NCBI RefSeq assembly: GCF_014779715.1
Contig: NZ_JACXYU010000009.1
Span: forward strand, 173,462-237,461
DNA length: 64,000 nucleotides
Direction of reading: 5' to 3'
From: Streptomyces chumphonensis
GTDB taxonomy: Bacteria > Actinomycetota > Actinomycetes > Streptomycetales > Streptomycetaceae
Below, one piece after another: positions 16,849 through 25,310 of the stretch; position 1 is the first letter of the stretch; every line of letters starts with the position of its first letter. The notes beneath the pieces are model-generated. The model ran no database searches. It saw nothing but the letters and a program-made list of their open reading frames with translations, and was not told the origin of the DNA. The translations under genes and the position numbers were made by a program.

Positions 16849-17855
16849 AGCCGCACGACCCCCATCCCCAGGCTTATGCCGCCGGCGAGCCCGACGAGTC
16901 CGACGAGGTCGCCGGGGCCGCAGCGGCCGGTGTCCAGCGCCCTGCGGAGCTGGAACGGCAGGCTGGCCGCCGCCGTGTTGCCGTGCTCGGCGACGGTGAC
17001 GACCAGCCGGTCGGCGGGCAGCCCGAGCCGCTCCCGGAAGGACTCCAGATACGGCAGGGAGACCTGGTGGACGCAGATGACGGCCAGGTCGTCCCAGGTG
17101 AGGGCGAGCCGCGTCAGCGTGTCGTCGAGCACCTTCAGGCCCAGCGTCTCGAAGGCGCGGCGCAGTCCGGTGCCGTCGAGGCGGAAGTAGGTGTGCTCGT
17201 CGCCGCGCGGGTGCGCGGAGCCGCCCCCGGGGAGCGTGCCCACGTGCCAGGCGGAGGAGTCGGCGGTGCCGCCGAAGCCCAGCAGGCCGGGGTGCGGGGA
17301 GCGTTCGACCAGCAGGGCCGCGCCCGCGTCGGAGAGCGTGTAGCCGGGGATCGCGGCGAGGAAGGAGCGCAGGTCGGGCACGGACCAGCGGGCGGCCCGT
17401 GAGGGCGACTCGCCGCAGCTGACGAGGACGCGCCGGTAGCCGCCGCCCGCGACGAGCGCGCCGGCCACCTCCAGCGCGTTGAGGACGCTGTTGCAGGCGT
17501 TCTTGATGTCGAAGGAGGGGCAGCGCAGGTCCAGGCGGTCCGCGACCATGTGCGCCGTGGCCGGTTCCACCATGTCCTGGCTGGCGGCGGCGAAGACGTG
17601 CAGGTCCACGTCGTGGGGATCGGTGCCGGTCTCGGCGAGCAGCTTGCGCGCGGCGGCGGCGGCCAGGTCGGACGCCTGCCAGGCGTCGGGCATGACGTGG
17701 AGGCGTTCGACCCCGGTCAGCCGGCGCACGATGCCGGGTGGGGGGCGGAAGCCCGCGCTGCGCTCCGCGACGCGGTGTTCGGCGTCGCGGGTGGTGAGCC
17801 GGCTCTCCGGAAGGTGGACGGCCACCCCGGCGAGCCGGGCGTGCTGAGGTGCCAC
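16845..17855 (-). CDS. 3-oxoacyl-ACP synthase III / OleA-like ketosynthase
   Basis: 336 residues of the thiolase fold. The Cys-His-Asn triad is complete: Cys121 in KNACNSVLNA, His263 in VCVHQVSLPY and Asn293 in EHGNTAAASL. KAS III enzymes condense acyl thioesters without a transacylase; OleA relatives join two fatty acyl chains head-to-head. A Glu (about residue 97, QDMVEPATAH) lies upstream of the Cys in roughly the position of the OleA catalytic Glu, but this needs alignment. It is the first gene of the leftward operon, starting with GTG at 17855 and facing the wecB-like gene across a 280-bp promoter region. Confidence 0.82.
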   Translation of the reverse strand: MAPQHARLAGVAVHLPESRLTTRDAEHRVAERSAGFRPPPGIVRRLTGVERLHVMPDAWQASDLAAAAARKLLAETGTDPHDVDLHVFAAASQDMVEPATAHMVADRLDLRCPSFDIKNACNSVLNALEVAGALVAGGGYRRVLVSCGESPSRAARWSVPDLRSFLAAIPGYTLSDAGAALLVERSPHPGLLGFGGTADSSAWHVGTLPGGGSAHPRGDEHTYFRLDGTGLRRAFETLGLKVLDDTLTRLALTWDDLAVICVHQVSLPYLESFRERLGLPADRLVVTVAEHGNTAAASLPFQLRRALDTGRCGPGDLVGLVGLAGGISLGMGVVRL

Positions 17856-18135
17856 GGTGTTCGACTGTCCTTCCGGCCGGTGTCACGGTCGCCGCGTGGA
17901 ACGGGACGACCCGGCGACGACTCCTACGACGCTCCATGATCCGGCACGGTTCTCCCCCGGCCGCGTCCGCCTCCGGAATCACTTATTCCGCTTCTCTGCG
18001 GAACGGCTTGGGTCCAACGGGTGGTCCGTGCCCGCCCCCGGGCATGTCCGCCGCGTCAAGCGCTCTCCCTTCTGTTGGCTGCCGGGGGGCGCCCGGACCG
18101 ACGGCGCCGCACCGGTGCGAGGAGGACGACGGTCA

Positions 18136-19449
18136 GTGGCAGGGGACGGGGCCGCCGTGGCGGTGGCGTGGGGAACGCGCCCCGAGGCGGTGAAGCTGGC
18201 GGGCGTGATCCGCGGGCTCGGACGCGACGCCCTGGTGGTGCACACCGGGCAGCACTACGACGACGCGCTGGCCGACGGCGTCCTGCGGGGGCTGGGGCTG
18301 CCGAAGCCGCACGTGCGCCTCGCCCGGCCCGTCCGGGCGGTGCGCGCCCAGCAGATGAGCTCCATGGTCGGCGCGTTGGCCCGGGTGTTCCAGGACGCGC
18401 GTCCCGCGCTCGTCGTCGTCCAGGGGGACACGGACTCCGCCTGTGCGGCGGCGCAGGCGGCCCACTACCTCGGGATCGGCGTCCTGCACGTGGAGGCGGG
18501 GCTGCGCTCCCACGACCGGGCCATGCCGGAGGAGATCAACCGCCGGGTCATCGGCGTGCTGGCGGACGTGCACTGCGTCCCGACGGCGGGGGCCGCCGCG
18601 TACCTGCGGGCCGAGGGGGTGGCGGCGGACCGCATCCACCTCACGGGCAACACCGTCGTCGAGGCGGTCACCGCGTCCCTGCCCGCCCCGGCCGTCCGCG
18701 CCGCGGTGCTGCGGCGGCACGGTCTCACCCCGGGCGGCTACGTCCTCGCCACCGTGCACCGGCCCGAGAACACCGACAGCGCGGCCCGACTCGGCACGCT
18801 GCTGGGCGAACTGGCGGAGCTGGGACCGCCCGTCGTGCTCCCCCTCCACCCCCGAACCCGGGAGCGGGCCCGGCGGTTCGGGCTGCTGGACCGGCTGGAG
18901 CGGCTGCGGGCGATCGAGCCCGTCGACCATGCCACGTTCCTCGCGCTGGCGGACGGGTCGCGGCTGCTCGTCTCGGACTCCGGCGGCGTGCAGGAGGAGT
19001 GCACGGTCCTGAAGAAGCCGCTGATCGTGGTCCGCACCAGCACCGAGCGCCCCGAGGCCATGGAGAGCGGCTTCGCCGTGCTCGTCGCCCCCGGGCCGGG
19101 CCTCGGCCGTTCCGCGCGGGCGGCGCTCGCGGACACCGGTCTCGCGGCCCGGCTGGCCGCGACGCCCTCCCCGTTCGGGGACGGCTCGGCCAGCGAGCGG
19201 ATCGTCGCGCTCGTCCGCCGCCTCGTCGCGGCGGACGGGCCCCCCGGGGAACGGCCGGACGGAGGCCGGGCGCCCGCCCGGCCCGCCGCCGTCCCCGCCA
19301 CGTCCTCCGGCGCCGCCCCGGTGCCGGCCGCATCCCCTCACCCCGGAGGTCATCCGTGTATCGACCGTCCCACGCCGGAGGTGCCGCAGCAGTCGGCACC
19401 CTCGCCGCCGCAGGAGGAACCGGCGCCCTGCTCCCCCTCGTCCCGCTGA
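18136..19449 (+). CDS. wecB: UDP-N-acetylglucosamine 2-epimerase (non-hydrolysing type)
   Basis: 437 residues from the GTG at 18136, which follows AGGAGG by 11 bases. Family motifs are VAWGTRPEAVKLAG, VVVQGDTDS, HVEAGLRSHDRAMPEEINR, TVHRPENTD, LHPRTRERARRFG and SDSGGVQEECTVL. It converts UDP-GlcNAc to UDP-ManNAc for polysaccharide or glycoconjugate synthesis in the cytoplasm. The enzyme core ends near residue 375; a Pro/Ala-rich tail of about 60 residues overlaps a second small gene starting at 19356. It is divergent from the ketosynthase operon and probably feeds the glycosyltransferases on both sides. Confidence 0.9.
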   Translation: MAGDGAAVAVAWGTRPEAVKLAGVIRGLGRDALVVHTGQHYDDALADGVLRGLGLPKPHVRLARPVRAVRAQQMSSMVGALARVFQDARPALVVVQGDTDSACAAAQAAHYLGIGVLHVEAGLRSHDRAMPEEINRRVIGVLADVHCVPTAGAAAYLRAEGVAADRIHLTGNTVVEAVTASLPAPAVRAAVLRRHGLTPGGYVLATVHRPENTDSAARLGTLLGELAELGPPVVLPLHPRTRERARRFGLLDRLERLRAIEPVDHATFLALADGSRLLVSDSGGVQEECTVLKKPLIVVRTSTERPEAMESGFAVLVAPGPGLGRSARAALADTGLAARLAATPSPFGDGSASERIVALVRRLVAADGPPGERPDGGRAPARPAAVPATSSGAAPVPAASPHPGGHPCIDRPTPEVPQQSAPSPPQEEPAPCSPSSR

Positions 19450-19520
19450 TCGCCCTGCTCCTGGCCGTGGGCGTCGCCTGGACCGTCCTGACGGTGCGTC
19501 ACCGCTCCGCCGACGTCTGA
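19356..19520 (+). CDS. Small single-pass membrane protein
   Basis: 54 residues in a different frame from the epimerase gene, whose 3' end it overlaps by 94 bp. GTG at 19356 is preceded by GGAGGT with 5-base spacing. The sequence has an Ala/Gly-rich N terminus, one transmembrane helix (LLPLVPLIALLLAVGVAW) and a short basic end (RHRSADV). No family was recognised. The strong ribosome site and well-formed helix favour a real protein, and it leads directly into the membrane glycosyltransferase gene. Confidence 0.6.
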   Translation: MYRPSHAGGAAAVGTLAAAGGTGALLPLVPLIALLLAVGVAWTVLTVRHRSADV

Positions 19521-19552
19521 CCCGTCCCGTACGCCACCGACCCACTCCGCCC

Positions 19553-19582
19553 GTCGGCGGCCGAACCGCACCGGCCGCCGAC
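19553..19582 (+). terminator. Hairpin upstream of the GT2 gene
   Basis: A perfect 11-bp stem (GTCGGCGGCCG / CGGCCGCCGAC) with an 8-base loop lies in the 81-bp gap between the small membrane protein and the glycosyltransferase gene. It may end or attenuate the upstream transcript. Confidence 0.5.
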
Positions 19583-19601
19583 CACCCGAAGGACCCCTCA
19601 G

Positions 19602-20960
19602 ATGGGCGCTTCCCCCAGCGTTGTCCTCACCGCCACGATGGCCCTCTTCTTCCTGCTCGCCGTGGTGTCCGTCTGCTACCTGGCCGCCCTCGTCGTGCCG
19701 TTCCTGCGCACCGCGCCCCGGGAGCCCGGCGAGGCCGACCGCCTCACGTGGCACATCCTCGTGCCCTGCCTGAACGAAGCGGCGGTGATCGGGGACACGC
19801 TCGACCGGCTGCGCGGCACCTTCCCACTCGCCCACGTCTGGGTCGTCGACGACGCCTCCGACGACGCCACCGCCGCTCTCGTCACCCGGCGCCGGGAGGG
19901 CGACCCGCGCGTGCACCTGGTCTCCCGGCGGCTGCCGCACGCGCGCAACGGCAAGGGCGACGCGCTCAACGCCGCCTACCGCGCCGTGGTCGCCCAGCTC
20001 CCCGAGGCCACGGCGCCCGCCGACGTCGTGATCGGGGTCCTGGACGCCGACGGGGTGCTCGCACCGGACTGCCTGGACGTGGTCGCCTCCCCCCACCTCC
20101 TCGGCGACCGCGCCGTGGACGCGGTCCAGGTCGAGGTCCGCATGCGCGACCGGGACCGGCGGCGGCCCCTGCCCGACGCGGGCCGGGTCCGGAACCTGGT
20201 CGCCCGCACCCTGGTGCGGATGCAGGACATCGAGTTCCGCGCGGTGGTCCCCGCCGTCCAGACCGGGCGGTCCGCCACCCGGACCGTCTCCCTGGGCGGC
20301 AACGGCCAGTTCGTGCGGCTCGACGCGCTCATGGCGCTGCACGGGCCCGAGCGGGGCGGCCCCTGGCGGGGCTCCCTGCTGGAGGACTACGAACTCGGCC
20401 TCCACCTGGCCCTCGCGGGGCGGACCACGGCCTTCACCCGGGACACCTGGGTCGAACAGGAGGCGCTGTGGGACGCGCGCCGCCTCCTGACCCAGCGCAC
20501 CCGCTGGAGCCAGGGCACCATGCAGTGCACACGCCACCTGCCCGCCGTGTGGCGCTCGCGCCGCCTCGCGCCGGCGGCCGTGGCCGAGATCAGCTACTCG
20601 CTGCTCCAGCCGTGGTTCCAGCTGTGTGTCAGCGCCGTCTGCCCCCTGCTCCTGCTCCTCGCCCTCGGCCACGCCGTCGGCGGCGCCGGGGAGGCCGCGT
20701 CCTCCCCCTCGGCGACGCGCTGGGTGCCCGTGCTCGGCTTCCTGCTCCTCGCGCTCGTCCAGTTCGGGGTCTGGGGGCCGCTGTACCGGGCGAAGTGCGA
20801 GCCCGGGGCCTCGTGGTGGCGCAGCGCGGGCTGGGGCCTCGCGTACGCCGTCTACGTCGGGTGCTACGCACCGGTGACGTGGCGCGCCCTGGCCCGGCAC
20901 GTCAAGGGACGCACCGCGTGGGCCAAGACCCGCCGCAACGTCGAGGCCCCCGCCCGCTGA
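19602..20960 (+). CDS. Membrane-bound family 2 glycosyltransferase (processive type)
   Basis: 452 residues. TM helix at about 10-35, then a GT-A domain with VPCLNEAAVI, VVDDASDDAT, the DADG metal site, LEDYELGLHL and the QRTRWSQG (Q-x-x-R-W) motif, followed by three C-terminal membrane helices. The D, D, ED, QxxRW set is characteristic of cellulose-, chitin- and hyaluronan-synthase-like enzymes that couple polymer synthesis with membrane passage. It probably builds an exported sugar polymer or glycolipid headgroup, with the 2-epimerase supplying precursor. ATG at 19602 follows GAAGGACC. Confidence 0.87.
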   Translation: MGASPSVVLTATMALFFLLAVVSVCYLAALVVPFLRTAPREPGEADRLTWHILVPCLNEAAVIGDTLDRLRGTFPLAHVWVVDDASDDATAALVTRRREGDPRVHLVSRRLPHARNGKGDALNAAYRAVVAQLPEATAPADVVIGVLDADGVLAPDCLDVVASPHLLGDRAVDAVQVEVRMRDRDRRRPLPDAGRVRNLVARTLVRMQDIEFRAVVPAVQTGRSATRTVSLGGNGQFVRLDALMALHGPERGGPWRGSLLEDYELGLHLALAGRTTAFTRDTWVEQEALWDARRLLTQRTRWSQGTMQCTRHLPAVWRSRRLAPAAVAEISYSLLQPWFQLCVSAVCPLLLLLALGHAVGGAGEAASSPSATRWVPVLGFLLLALVQFGVWGPLYRAKCEPGASWWRSAGWGLAYAVYVGCYAPVTWRALARHVKGRTAWAKTRRNVEAPAR

Positions 20961-22503
20961 CCGTCACCGGCGCGCCCCGCCCGCCGGCGCCTCCTCCCCG
21001 GCCACCGGCTCCCGCCCCCCCGTCCACCGGGCGGCCCGGTGTCGCGTCGTCCGCCTCCGGGCCGATCCGGCCGCCCCGGCCGCCGGGGGCGCAGGCGACG
21101 GTGGCCGCGCACAGCACCAGGGTGAGTCCGGCGGCGCACAGGGCGAACACCAGGTGCTTGGTGTTCTCGATCGCCTCCCCGTAGACGGCGGTCAGGAACT
21201 GCGTCCACGTCAGCGCCGCCGCGCACAGCACCGCGGCCACCCAGGCCCGTCGCCGGGGGTCGCTCGTGCGCCGCCACCACGGCACGGCCGTCACGCCGAG
21301 CACCGTGACGAGGCCCAGCGTCAGACCCCCGCCGAGATCGCGCACGAGCAGCCCGAACAGCGCCAGCCGACTCTCCCGCTCACCCGGGGGCAGCCCGGCG
21401 TCCACCGGGTAGGAGCCCAGGTAGTCGGGGGTGACGGCGGCGAAGTCGTCCAGCGCGCCCACCGCGATGCGGGCCGTCACGTCCGGGTGGGTCACCAGGA
21501 AGGCGCCGATGACGGGGTAGGTCATCCGGTGCTCGTACGCCTCCCAGCGCGGATCGCCGTGCGGCGGCTCCTCGGCCCACCAGCTGCGCCCGGCGTACCG
21601 GGCGAAGTCCGCCGGGAGCCCCAGGTCGACGGCGGCGGCCCGGGGGTCGGAGCTGTGGGGGAGCAGCCCGACGAAGGCCGTCTCCGTGGGGTTGATCCGG
21701 CGGTACTCGGCCGGCTGCGCGGTGATCTCGGCGACCGCCGCGCCGCAGACGAGCGCCGCGGCCACCAGCGGGGCCGTCCGGCTCCGCCACCCGGCGCTCC
21801 ACCGCCCCACCGGGACCCGCGCCAGGCACAGCAGGACGACGAAGGCCACCGCCATCGTCGCCGTCTGGGTCTTGGCGGTCACGGCCAGGACCGCGCCCGC
21901 CGTGCAGGCGAGCAGGCCCCACCGGCGGGCGCGCGGCGAGCCGCCCAGGTGCACCGCGCCCGCGAGCGCCCACAGCATGCCCGTCAACCCGGCCAACTCG
22001 CCGTAGGGGGAGGCCGCGTACCCGGCGAACGCGCTGTCCCCGACCACGACGAACAGGGCCGAGCACACCAGGGCCCTGCGCACGCGGCCACCGCGCAGCG
22101 CCGCCGCGAACACCGCGAAGGCGCCGGCCGTCAGCAGGCAGAACAGCACCGCCAGCGCCCGCAGGTCGAAGACACCGGGCAGCCCGAGGAGGCCGTCGAG
22201 CGGCTGCGCCGCCCGCAGCAGCCAGGTGCCGCTGCTGCGGTAGACCTGATCGGGGTCGCAGCCGTCCTTCGGCGCGTGCGTGTACGTGAAGTGGGCGAAC
22301 TCCAGCCACTGGGGCACCCCGGGCGGGACCTGCGTCACCAGGTCGAGGGAGCACATCCGGCGGAAGCCGTCACCGTTGTCGGCCAGACCGACGGGGGAGG
22401 GCACGAACAGCCGCACCGCCATCAGGACACCCGCCGCGATCCCGGCGCACAGCGGGAACCGGAGGGGGGAATGGAGCATGGATTTCCGGATGGTGCCGTT
22501 CAT
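20902..22503 (-). CDS. Polytopic membrane protein, WsfD-like glycan hexosyltransferase candidate
   Basis: 533 residues with about 10 or more hydrophobic segments and a large hydrophilic domain between them. The early motif VGLADNGDGFRRM after TM1 resembles the (D/N)NGD loop of GT-C-type membrane proteins annotated as WsfD-like glycan hexose transferases. That assignment is from memory of the pattern and is tentative. The last 60 residues are Gly/Arg-rich and overlap the convergent GT2 gene by 59 bp, so the functional protein may end near the last TM. It is probably part of the same surface-glycan locus. Confidence 0.6.
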   Translation of the reverse strand: MNGTIRKSMLHSPLRFPLCAGIAAGVLMAVRLFVPSPVGLADNGDGFRRMCSLDLVTQVPPGVPQWLEFAHFTYTHAPKDGCDPDQVYRSSGTWLLRAAQPLDGLLGLPGVFDLRALAVLFCLLTAGAFAVFAAALRGGRVRRALVCSALFVVVGDSAFAGYAASPYGELAGLTGMLWALAGAVHLGGSPRARRWGLLACTAGAVLAVTAKTQTATMAVAFVVLLCLARVPVGRWSAGWRSRTAPLVAAALVCGAAVAEITAQPAEYRRINPTETAFVGLLPHSSDPRAAAVDLGLPADFARYAGRSWWAEEPPHGDPRWEAYEHRMTYPVIGAFLVTHPDVTARIAVGALDDFAAVTPDYLGSYPVDAGLPPGERESRLALFGLLVRDLGGGLTLGLVTVLGVTAVPWWRRTSDPRRRAWVAAVLCAAALTWTQFLTAVYGEAIENTKHLVFALCAAGLTLVLCAATVACAPGGRGGRIGPEADDATPGRPVDGGAGAGGRGGGAGGRGAPVTVSGRGPRRCGGSWPTRCVP

Positions 22504-22622
22504 GGGGCCACTTCAGCGCTCGGCACCCGTCCCGGCAAGCAGGACACCCCGCAACCCCTCGACGTCGTCGCCGACGGACGTCCGCGCGCCGGGGGCCGAC
22601 GTCCCCGGCGCGCGGGCCGGGA

Positions 22623-22635
22623 TAGCGTCCTCGGG
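22623..22635 (+). promoter_or_regulatory. Putative leaderless promoter of P450 gene
   Basis: TAGCGT (22623-22628) fits the -10 consensus and lies exactly 6 bases before the GTG start at 22635, with no ribosome site. This is the same geometry as at mazG (10866-10878). Confidence 0.5.
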
Positions 22636-23903
22636 TGGACGTGAACGACCGCCCCCCGATGCCCGACCTCTTCACCTGGGAGTTCGCCGCCGACCCCTAC
22701 CCGGCCTACGCCTGGCTGCGCGAGCACGCGCCGGTGTACCGGGCGGAACTGCCCAGCGGCGTCTCCGCCTGGCTGGTGACGCGCTACGACGACGCCCGCC
22801 AGGCCCTCGCCGACACCCGCCTCAGCAAGAACCCGAGCGCCCACAGCGAGCGGGCGCACGGCAAGGGCAAGGTGGGCATCCCCGGCGAGCGCGGCGCCAA
22901 CCTCATGACCCACCTGCTCAGCATCGACCCGCCCGACCACACCCGGCTGCGCCGGCTCGTCGCCCGTGCCTTCACCCCGCGCCGCGTGGCCGCCTTCGCC
23001 CCACGCGTGCAGGAGCTGACGGACGACCTCATCGACGGCTTCGCGGCGCGCGGCAGCGCCGACCTCATCCACGAGTTCGCCTTCCCGCTGCCCATCTACG
23101 CCATCTGCGACCTCCTCGGCGTCCCCGCCGAGGACCAGGACGACTTCCGCGACTGGGCCGGCATGATGCTGCGCCACGGCGGCGGCCCGCGCGGCGGGGT
23201 GGGGCGCGCCGTCAAGAAGATGCGCGGCTACCTGGCCGACCTGATCCACCGCAAGCGGGACGACCTGGGGGACGACCTCATCTCCGGGCTGATCCGGGCG
23301 AGCGACCACGGTGAGCACCTGACCGAGAACGAGGCCGCCGCCATGGCGTTCATCCTCCTCTTCGCGGGCTTCGAGACGACCGTGAACCTCATCGGCAACG
23401 GCACCTACACGCTGCTGCGCCGCCCGGAGGAGCGCCACCGCCTCCAGGCCGCTCTCGCGGCGGGCGACACCGCCCTGCTGGAGACGGGTGTCGAGGAACT
23501 CCTGCGCTACGACGGACCGGTGGAGCTGGCCACCTGGCGCTTCGCCACGGAGCCGCTGACCCTGGGCGGGCAGCGCGTCGCGGCGGGCGACCCGGTGCTC
23601 GTCGTCCTCGCCGCGGCCGACCGCGACCCGGCGAAGTTCGACCGGCCCGACGTCCTCGACCTCTCCCGCAGCGACAACAACCACCTCGGCTACGGGCACG
23701 GCATCCACTACTGTCTGGGTGCGCCCCTCGCCCGCCTGGAGGGGCGGACGGCGCTCGCCACGCTGCTGCGCCGCCTGCCGGACCTGCGACTTGACGCCGA
23801 TCCGGCCGAACTGCGCTGGCGCGGCGGGCTCATCATGCGCGGGCTGCGCACGCTCCCCGTCGCGTTCACCCCTGAGGCCGCGTCAGAGAGTGAGCCGCCG
23901 TGA
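22635..23903 (+). CDS. Cytochrome P450, CYP107-like
   Basis: 422 residues. Motifs in order: the I-helix FAGFETTVN, the K-helix E-x-x-R in EELLRYDGP, and the heme loop YGHGIHYCLGAPLARLE with the Cys ligand. It is a typical soluble actinobacterial P450 of the macrolide-hydroxylase-like CYP107 type, though its own substrate is unknown. It stands alone with its own leaderless promoter and precedes the conserved Rpf-enolase block, so it is more likely a chromosomal core gene than part of the neighbouring glycan locus. Residue Y replaces the more usual F at the start of the heme loop. Confidence 0.9.
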   Translation: MDVNDRPPMPDLFTWEFAADPYPAYAWLREHAPVYRAELPSGVSAWLVTRYDDARQALADTRLSKNPSAHSERAHGKGKVGIPGERGANLMTHLLSIDPPDHTRLRRLVARAFTPRRVAAFAPRVQELTDDLIDGFAARGSADLIHEFAFPLPIYAICDLLGVPAEDQDDFRDWAGMMLRHGGGPRGGVGRAVKKMRGYLADLIHRKRDDLGDDLISGLIRASDHGEHLTENEAAAMAFILLFAGFETTVNLIGNGTYTLLRRPEERHRLQAALAAGDTALLETGVEELLRYDGPVELATWRFATEPLTLGGQRVAAGDPVLVVLAAADRDPAKFDRPDVLDLSRSDNNHLGYGHGIHYCLGAPLARLEGRTALATLLRRLPDLRLDADPAELRWRGGLIMRGLRTLPVAFTPEAASESEPP

Positions 23904-23930
23904 CCGTCGCGTGATATCCGCGACACTGAC

Positions 23931-23960
23931 TTGTGACGGACGGGCGTTCGACGCTACGTT
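23931..23960 (+). promoter_or_regulatory. Promoter of the first Rpf gene
   Basis: TTGTGA (23931-23936) and TACGTT (23955-23960), separated by 18 bases, resemble a housekeeping sigma promoter. It lies 57 bases before the ATG at 24018. Confidence 0.5.
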
Positions 23961-24017
23961 CTGCCGTCAGCCGGCCCCCTTCCGGGCCGTGCCCGCTGTC
24001 ACTGGGGAGATCACCGC

Positions 24018-25082
24018 ATGCGTTCCGGGACCGGGCGGCACCGCCGCCCCCGTCAGGCTCCTGCCGTCGTCGTCGCCGCGGGGGTGACCGGGGCGGGGAT
24101 CGCCCTGCCGTTCCTGGCCGCCTCCGGGGCCCAGGCCGCCGACGGCGCGGTGTGGGACCGCGTGGCCGAGTGCGAGAGCGGCGGCGCCTGGAGCGCGAAC
24201 AACGGCAGCGGCTACTACGGCGGCTTCCAGCTGACGCTCGACACCTGGGCGGAGTACGGCGGCACGGAGCACGCCGACCGCCCCGACCTCGCCAGCCGGG
24301 GCCAGCAGATCGCCGTCGCCGAGGCGATCCTCGCCGCCGAGGGCCCCGACGCCTGGCCCGGCTGTGCCGTGACGAGCGGTCTGACCGCGTCCGTCAACGG
24401 GGTCGTGGAGGCACCGGGCGTCCCCGGCGACGAGCGGTCCGGCTCCGCCGACGGCGGGAACGGCTCCGGTGACCGGGGCGGCTCCGCGGGCTCGGACGCG
24501 TCCGACGGCGCGCGCGGCTCGGACCGTGCGGAGCAGCGGGGCGTGACGCAGACTCCGAACGCCGCGGACGCCGCAGACCCCTCGGACACCGCCGCCGACG
24601 ACGCCGCCGACCCGCAGCGCCCCGACCCCTCCGACGCCCCGGACGTCGACGCGGCCCCCTCCGCCGACCCCGAGGGGACGGGCGGCCCGGCGACGGACGC
24701 CTCCGAGGACCGGGCCGAGCCGGAGGCCTCGCCCTCCGACGAGGCCGCCCTCCCGGACGACGCCGCGTCCGGCGGCGCGGCCGGGGAGGGGCCCGGGCGC
24801 CACCGGGGCGCCCCGGACCCGCGCGAGGCGGACCCCGAGGGCACCGGGCGCTCGGACCGGGGCGCCGCGCGGCACGCGGCCCCCGCCGACCGCACCGGCC
24901 CGGCCGGTGCCGCCGAGGAGCACCGCGTCGCCCCGGGCGACTCCCTGTCCGGCATCGCCGCCGAGCGCGGGGTGGAGGGCGGCTGGCCCGCGCTGTACGA
25001 GGCCAACGCCTCCGTCGTCGGCGCCGACCCGGATCTGATCCTTCCCGGTCAGAGCCTGGAACTCCCGGGCGAGCAGCGCTAG
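24018..25082 (+). CDS. Resuscitation-promoting factor with LysM domain (long linker)
   Basis: 354 residues. The signal peptide ends near AQA-A (residue 40). Residues about 42-115 form the transglycosylase/Rpf domain (WDRVAECESGGAWSANN; catalytic Glu53 in CESGG; YYGGFQLTLDTW). A very acidic Ala/Asp/Ser-rich linker of about 170 residues follows, then a C-terminal LysM domain (HRVAPGDSLSGIAAERG). It cleaves peptidoglycan outside the cell to promote spore germination or resuscitation. It is paired with a second Rpf gene at 25510 but has a much shorter leader and its own promoter. The acidic linker is unusually long compared with the neighbour. Confidence 0.92.
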   Translation: MRSGTGRHRRPRQAPAVVVAAGVTGAGIALPFLAASGAQAADGAVWDRVAECESGGAWSANNGSGYYGGFQLTLDTWAEYGGTEHADRPDLASRGQQIAVAEAILAAEGPDAWPGCAVTSGLTASVNGVVEAPGVPGDERSGSADGGNGSGDRGGSAGSDASDGARGSDRAEQRGVTQTPNAADAADPSDTAADDAADPQRPDPSDAPDVDAAPSADPEGTGGPATDASEDRAEPEASPSDEAALPDDAASGGAAGEGPGRHRGAPDPREADPEGTGRSDRGAARHAAPADRTGPAGAAEEHRVAPGDSLSGIAAERGVEGGWPALYEANASVVGADPDLILPGQSLELPGEQR

Positions 25083-25125
25083 TCGGCCGGCTGTCGAGCG
25101 CGGAGCGTCACCCGAACGGACCCAG

Positions 25126-25141
25126 TGTGACGATCGTCACA
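25126..25141. promoter_or_regulatory. Crp-like operator palindrome
   Basis: TGTGACGATCGTCACA is a perfect 16-bp palindrome matching TGTGA-N6-TCACA, the cAMP-receptor-protein consensus. It lies 111 bases upstream of the -35 candidate for the riboswitch-led Rpf gene and 384 bases before its start. Streptomyces rpfA is known to respond to Crp, which supports a functional site. Confidence 0.75.
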
Positions 25142-25251
25142 TTCCCGTTCGGCGTGTTCCCGGTTGCGGCTCCCGTCCATCGATGCGTAGACCTGGGCGG
25201 ATTCTTCCGATAGGGCGTCAAATCGTCCCATAGGGGCTGATTCCGAGGTGT

Positions 25252-25281
25252 TTGATCGGATTATTGCGGTGTGCTTACCGT
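25252..25281 (+). promoter_or_regulatory. Promoter of the riboswitch-led Rpf gene
   Basis: TTGATC (25252-25257) and TACCGT (25276-25281) are separated by 18 bases. Initiation would fall about 25288, just ahead of the riboswitch fold. Confidence 0.45.
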
Positions 25282-25310
25282 CACATCGCCCGCTACCGCG
25301 GGCCCGTTGA

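Noticed and set aside
24480..24900. Ser/Asp/Ala-rich repeat-like region in the first Rpf gene as a tandem repeat
   Set aside because: Low-complexity coding linker without a fixed repeat unit; treated as a disordered spacer.
25126..25141. Palindrome as a terminator for the first Rpf gene
   Set aside because: It is only 16 bp with no loop to form a stable hairpin, and it matches the Crp half-site consensus exactly; an operator reading is better.
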